The notes beneath the pieces are model-generated. The model saw nothing but the letters and a program-made list of their open reading frames with translations, ran no database searches and was not told the DNA's origin. DNA of 64,000 nucleotides from Cyprinodon diabolis (Eukaryota > Chordata > Actinopteri > Cyprinodontiformes > Cyprinodontidae): positions 39,765,719 to 39,829,718 of the forward strand of contig CM060075.1 in the NCBI GenBank assembly GCA_030533445.1. Direction: 5' to 3'. The position numbers and the translations under genes are program-made. Every line of letters begins with the position of its first letter. The stretch's first letter is position 1. Shown here in pieces: positions 59,986-64,000 of this stretch.

Positions 59986-60479
59986 TTTGTGATCGTGCAA
60001 AATTGTGTGTTATTTATGTTTGTGACACCATTACATAGAATGATAATGTGATATCTAACAATCTCCCCATCTGACACCGTGTAACCTGATATCATATGTG
60101 GCCATAAGCATAAAGATGTTTCAGAATATATCTGCATGTCTGTCATCTCCTGTCACATGACATCATGTTGTTTATGACTGCAACCATGATGGAAATATAA
60201 AACTCTTGCATAAAGCAAACTAGGTTGGAGGTCAAACTGGTGCTGCCAGTCTGTGTGGCCTACAATTACCATTTAAAAGTGTTCTGCATGTGGTCTAGAC
60301 ACCTTAATCCGAACATAACAAAAGATAGTTTACTACCAAGAACAACCCCAAACAGAATCAAAAGCTGGTTTATTAATTTTAACCCACCTCACAATTCTTA
60401 TTAGTTGTTACTTTAATAATTGATTTTACCCCCAATGTAATGTTGCATTGACTCCATTAGGATCCCATCCATGCTTACT

Positions 60480-60600
60480 GCTGATGCTAAATAATCAGTA
60501 AGTATTGTATACAAAAGTGAACCAAGGAAACTGCCTTGAGGCACACCATATTTGACAATTTTAGTCTCTAAGTGAGAGTCGTAATAGTAAATGAATATTT
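60480..60600 (-). mobile_element. LINE reverse transcriptase fragment
   Basis: The minus strand reads VKYGVPQGSFLGSLLYTIL at about 60506-60562, matching the conserved 'GVPQGSVLGPLLF' RT box of L2/CR1-type elements. Only this box and short flanks are readable. Opposite orientation to the fragment at 59125-59760. Confidence 0.65.
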
Positions 60601-61528
60601 TGCTGTCACATTTATAGTTACCATTAACTTTGAGTGCAGATTCAGTAAAACAATATCATTAGTTTATGGTCAATATAATTTGGAAGTCTGCCCTCGTGTC
60701 TGAAGTTCTGAGCAGGATAAGCTTCAGCTTGTTTTGACCTCACCAGTGGGCCAGCCATCTCCTGCTAGCATGCAGATTCAACACAGTGGTGGATCAGACC
60801 AGTAGCTGTGTCTTACAAATTACAAATATTACCCTAACATAGTTAATGTTCTATTGCAATGTTTCCATTAGAGAAAAATGCAACTGTAATTGCACATGAG
60901 TTGTTCATGCAAAACTAATCATGCTGTCAAACTACTTCCTGTTGTTTTGTTTTTTTTTTACTTGGCCAGAAGTTACATCTGGTTGTTGATCCTACGACTC
61001 GTGATGAGGAAAAGTGTTTTCTTTGTAGTTTAGTGTAATACACCAATTTTAAAACAGTTGAAAATCCACTCATTCTGACTCAGTTCTTCTAAAATGTTTT
61101 TTTTTTCTTTTTATAGAGATAATTTTGTAACATTATTGTTGCAGACAAGGAATGCATTTAGTAAATAGATATTTGAAAAGAAAAAAATAAACATGGATAT
61201 TTGAAAAAAGTGAAAACCAGAAATTGAACTTTTATACAAACTATTATACTGTTATATATTTTATACTTTCAGATTATTTTCTTCATAATTTTTTATTTCT
61301 GTTTTTCAGATTGCTTTTGAGAAATTGGAAAAACAAAATTAGAAACAGATCTATGTTGTGGAGACGCATGTTATTGGCCTTTAGTTAGATGGGGCTGTAC
61401 CCTTTGAGGGAACCTTAAGGATCCTTGAGGATTATGATTGTGCGCTCTTTGGTTAGCCATTCAGGCTGGTTCCCATCTCTCAGCAGCTGGTTCATTTGTG
61501 CTCAGAGATACATATACATATACATATA
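60601..61528. other. Intergenic DNA, nothing recognised
   Basis: AT-rich with short homopolymers. No gene was found. Confidence 0.4.
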
Positions 61529-62773
61529 CACTATATTGCCAAAAGTATTTGCTCACCCATCCAAATTATTGGAATCAGGTGTTCCAATCACTTCCATGGC
61601 CACAGGTGTATAAATTCAAGCACCTAGGCATGCAGACTGTTTTTACAAACATTTGTGAAAGAATGGGTCGCTCTCAGGAGCTCAGTGAATTCCAGCGTGG
61701 AACTGTGATAGGATGCCACCTGTGCAACAAATCCAGTCGTGAAATTTCCTCGCTCCTAAATATTCCACAGTCAACTGTCAGCTGTATTATAAGAAAATGG
61801 AAGTGTTTGGGAACGACAGCAACTCAGCCACGAAGTGGTAGGCCACGTAAACTGACGGAGCGGGGTCAGCGGATGCTGAAGCGCATAGTGCGAAGAGGTC
61901 GCCAACTTTCTGCAGAGTCAATCACTACAGACCTCCAAACTTCATGTGGCCTTCAGATTAGCTCAAGAACAGTGCGCAGAGAGCTTCATGGAATGGGTTT
62001 CCATGGTCGAGCAGCTGCATCCAAGCCATACATAACCAAGTGCAATGCAAAGCGTCGGATGCGGTGGTGTAAAGCACGCCGCCACTGGACTCTAGAGCAG
62101 TGGAGACGCGTTCTCTGGAGTGACGAATCGCGCTTCTCCATCTGGCAATCTGATGGACGGGTCTGGGTTTGGCGGTTGCCAGGAGAACGGTACTTGTCTG
62201 ACTGCATTGTGCCAAGTGTAAAGTTTGGTGGAGGGGGGATTATGGTGTGGGGTTGTTTTTCAGGAGCTGGGCTTGGCCCCTTAGTTCCAGTGAAAGGAAC
62301 TCTGAATGCTTCAGCATACCAAGACATTTTGGACAATTCCATGCTCCCAACTTTGTGGGAACAGTTTGGAGCTGGCCCCTTCCTCTTCCAACATGACTGT
62401 GCACCAGTGCACAAAGCAAGGTCCATAAAGACATGGATGACAGAGTCTGGTGTGGATGAACTTGACTGGCCTGCACAGAGTCCTGACCTCAACCCGATAG
62501 AACACCTTTGGGATGAATTAGAGCGGAGACTGAGAGCCAGGCCTTCTCGTCCAACATCAGTGTGCGACCTCACAAATGCGCTTCTGGAAGAATGGTCAAA
62601 AATTCCCATAAACACACTCCTAAACCTTGTGGACAGCCTTCCCAGAAGAGTTGAAGCTGTTCTAGCTGCAAAGGGTGGACCGACGTCATATTGAACCCTA
62701 TGGATTAGGAACGGGATGTCACTTAAGCTCATATGTGAGTCAAGGCAGGTGAGCAAATACTTTTGGCAATATA

Positions 62774-62776
<3 letters not shown>
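61529..62776 (+). mobile_element. Tc1-like transposon, structurally intact
   Basis: 1248 bp with perfect 29-bp terminal inverted repeats (61529-61557 and 62748-62776; outer end CACTATATTGCCAAAAG), flanked by TA on both sides (61527-61528 and 62777-62778). It encodes a full-length transposase. It is inserted in a TA-rich site. The ends and protein recall the fish Passport-type Tc1 family, from memory only. Confidence 0.93.
61663..62694 (+). CDS. Tc1/mariner-family transposase (DD34E)
   Basis: 343 aa from [10 protein letters not shown], the usual Tc1 size; an in-frame upstream ATG at 61630 would add 11 residues and is less likely. It binds the terminal repeats and cuts and rejoins the element at TA sites. 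The paired helix-turn-helix N-terminus (residues 1-110: [35 protein letters not shown]) has a GRPRK AT-hook-like linker. The catalytic residues are D154 (WSDESRF), D245 ([10 protein letters not shown]) and E280 ([10 protein letters not shown]), with exactly 34 residues between the last two. The glycine-rich GGGGIMVWG box is present. No stop or frameshift is seen, so it may be active. Confidence 0.93.
   Translation: MGRSQELSEFQRGTVIGCHLCNKSSREISSLLNIPQSTVSCIIRKWKCLGTTATQPRSGRPRKLTERGQRMLKRIVRRGRQLSAESITTDLQTSCGLQISSRTVRRELHGMGFHGRAAASKPYITKCNAKRRMRWCKARRHWTLEQWRRVLWSDESRFSIWQSDGRVWVWRLPGERYLSDCIVPSVKFGGGGIMVWGCFSGAGLGPLVPVKGTLNASAYQDILDNSMLPTLWEQFGAGPFLFQHDCAPVHKARSIKTWMTESGVDELDWPAQSPDLNPIEHLWDELERRLRARPSRPTSVCDLTNALLEEWSKIPINTLLNLVDSLPRRVEAVLAAKGGPTSY

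Positions 62777-62848
<72 letters not shown>
62777..62848. repeat. (TA)n microsatellite between two Tc1 elements
   Basis: Pure TA from the right edge of one Tc1 element almost to the left end of the next. Confidence 0.95.
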
Positions 62849-62850
<2 letters not shown>

Positions 62851-62856
62851 TAAATA

Positions 62857-64000
62857 CACTACCGTTCAAAAGTTTGGGGTCACCCAAACAATTTTGTGTT
62901 TTCCTGAAAAGTGTTATGTTATGAAATGAATAGAAAATATAATCAAGAAATTGACAAGGTTAGAAATAACGATTTGTATTTGCAATAAGATTTTTATACC
63001 AGCTGCCGGCTTCTGCTCTAAATAGTTCTTGCACAATTTGGAGGTGTGTTTAGGGTCATTGTCCTGTTATAGGATGAAATGGGCTCCAATCAAGCGCTGT
63101 CCACTGTGTATAGCATGGCGTTGCAAAATGGAGTGATAGCCTTCCTTATTCAGAATCCCTTTCACCCTGTACAAATCTCCCACCTTACCAGCACCAAAGC
63201 AACCCCAGACCATCACATTACCTCCACCATGCTTAACAGATGGCATCAGGCATTCTTCCAGTATCTTTTCATTTGTTCTGCGTCTCAAAAACGTTCTTCT
63301 TTGTGATCCAAACACCTCTAACTTGGATTCATCCGTCCACAACACTTTTTTCCAGTCTTCCTCTGTCCAATGTCTGTGTTCTTTTGCCCATCTTAATCTT
63401 TTTTCTTTTATTGGCCAGTCTCAGATATGGCTTTTTCTTTGCCACTCTGCCCTGAAGCCCAAAATCTGCAGCCACCTCTTCACTGTAGATGTTGACACTG
63501 GTGTTTTGCGGGTACTATTTAATGAAGTTGCCAGTTGGGGACCTGTTAGGCATCTGTTTCTAAAACTAGAGACTCTAATGTACTTATATTCTTGCTCAGT
63601 TGTGCAACGCGGCCTCCCACTTCTTTTTCTACTCCGGTTAGACCCTGTTTGTGCTGTCCTCTGAAGGGAGTAGTACACACCGTTGCAGGAAATCTTCAAT
63701 TTCTTAGCAATTTCTGGCATGGAATAGCCTTCATTTCTAAGAACAAGAATAGACTGTCGAGTTTCAGATGAAAGTTCTCTTTTTCTGGCTATTTTGAGTA
63801 TTTAATTGACCCCACAAATGTGATGCTACAGAAACTCAATCTGCTCAAAGGAAGGTCAGTTTTGTAGCTTCTGTAACGACCTAAACTGTTTTCAGATGTG
63901 TGAACATGATTGCACAAGGGTTTTCTAATCATCAATTAGCCTTCTGAGCCAACGAGCAAATACATTGTACCATTAGAACACTGGAGTAATAGTTGCTGGA
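62857..64000 (-). mobile_element. Second Tc1-like element, decayed, runs off the window
   Basis: The terminal repeat CACTACCGTTCAAAAGTTTG begins at 62857 after TA (62855-62856). The other end lies beyond 64000. Different family from the neighbour. The transposase on the minus strand is broken (listed separately). Confidence 0.8.
62999..63792 (-). pseudogene. Broken Tc1-type transposase
   Basis: Reading from 63792 the start codon is ATA instead of ATG, then ARKRELSSETRQSILVLRNE, MPEIAKKLKISCNGVYYSL and KRSGRPRCTTEQ. The frame shifts near 63450, where a second frame carries KKKPYLRLANKRK, and again near 63410, after which WAKEHRHWTEEDWKKVLWTD resumes. First Asp (LWTDESK) and second Asp (NDPKHTS) are present, but a stop (TAG for Gln) precedes QDNDPKH. 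After PAAG the sequence is deleted through the third catalytic residue to the 3' end. It cannot make an active enzyme. Confidence 0.85.

Noticed and set aside
61986..62756. 256-codon minus-strand ORF over the Tc1 element
   Set aside because: Antisense shadow of the transposase, without family resemblance.

Overview
The window is nuclear DNA from a teleost fish. The evidence is three vertebrate genes with GT-AG introns, set in AT-rich sequence full of fish-type transposons: Tc1, hAT, TTAA-target elements, Rex6/Dong-like and L2-like LINEs, tRNA-derived SINEs, and expanded GATG/CATC and TA microsatellites. There is no sign of prokaryotic or organellar sequence. I cannot name the species; a percomorph is likely.

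Layout. 1-13.6 kb is gene-poor and holds a hAT element (933-1989), a TTAA-flanked foldback element with a SINE inserted in one arm (2108-2986), a TTAA transposon inserted inside a SINE (4572-5668), a hAT-type MITE (6954-7553), a TA microsatellite (8787-8990) and a CATC array (11612-12310). 13.7-32.8 kb on the + strand is FHDC1, an FH1-FH2 formin. I rebuilt it as 13 coding exons (1230 codons), with every phase matching, and with many transposons in its introns. 33-41 kb is repeat-rich intergenic DNA with a broken SPRY exon. 41.0-42.7 kb is an intact TRIM-family RING/B-box/coiled-coil/SPRY gene. 45.4-58.3 kb on the - strand is a transglutaminase, rebuilt as 15 coding exons (703 aa) with an intact Cys-His-Asp triad. 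Its intron 4 carries a 1.28 kb GATG array. 58.5-64 kb holds L2-like remnants, an apparently intact Tc1 transposon (61529-62776), and a decayed second Tc1 that runs off the window end.

The three genes do not form a pathway. FHDC1 links actin and microtubules, the TRIM is a probable ubiquitin ligase, and the transglutaminase crosslinks proteins. The most interesting material is in the mobile elements: a hAT element with a spliced gene of unknown function (25367-27499), a small transposon carrying the start of a RecQ-like helicase nested in a SINE (51675-52216), inverted twin TTAA elements that share an ORF, and duplicated CTCF-like sites split by a MITE (43088-43672). Exon limits come from reading splice signals and phase; no alignment or database search was run.
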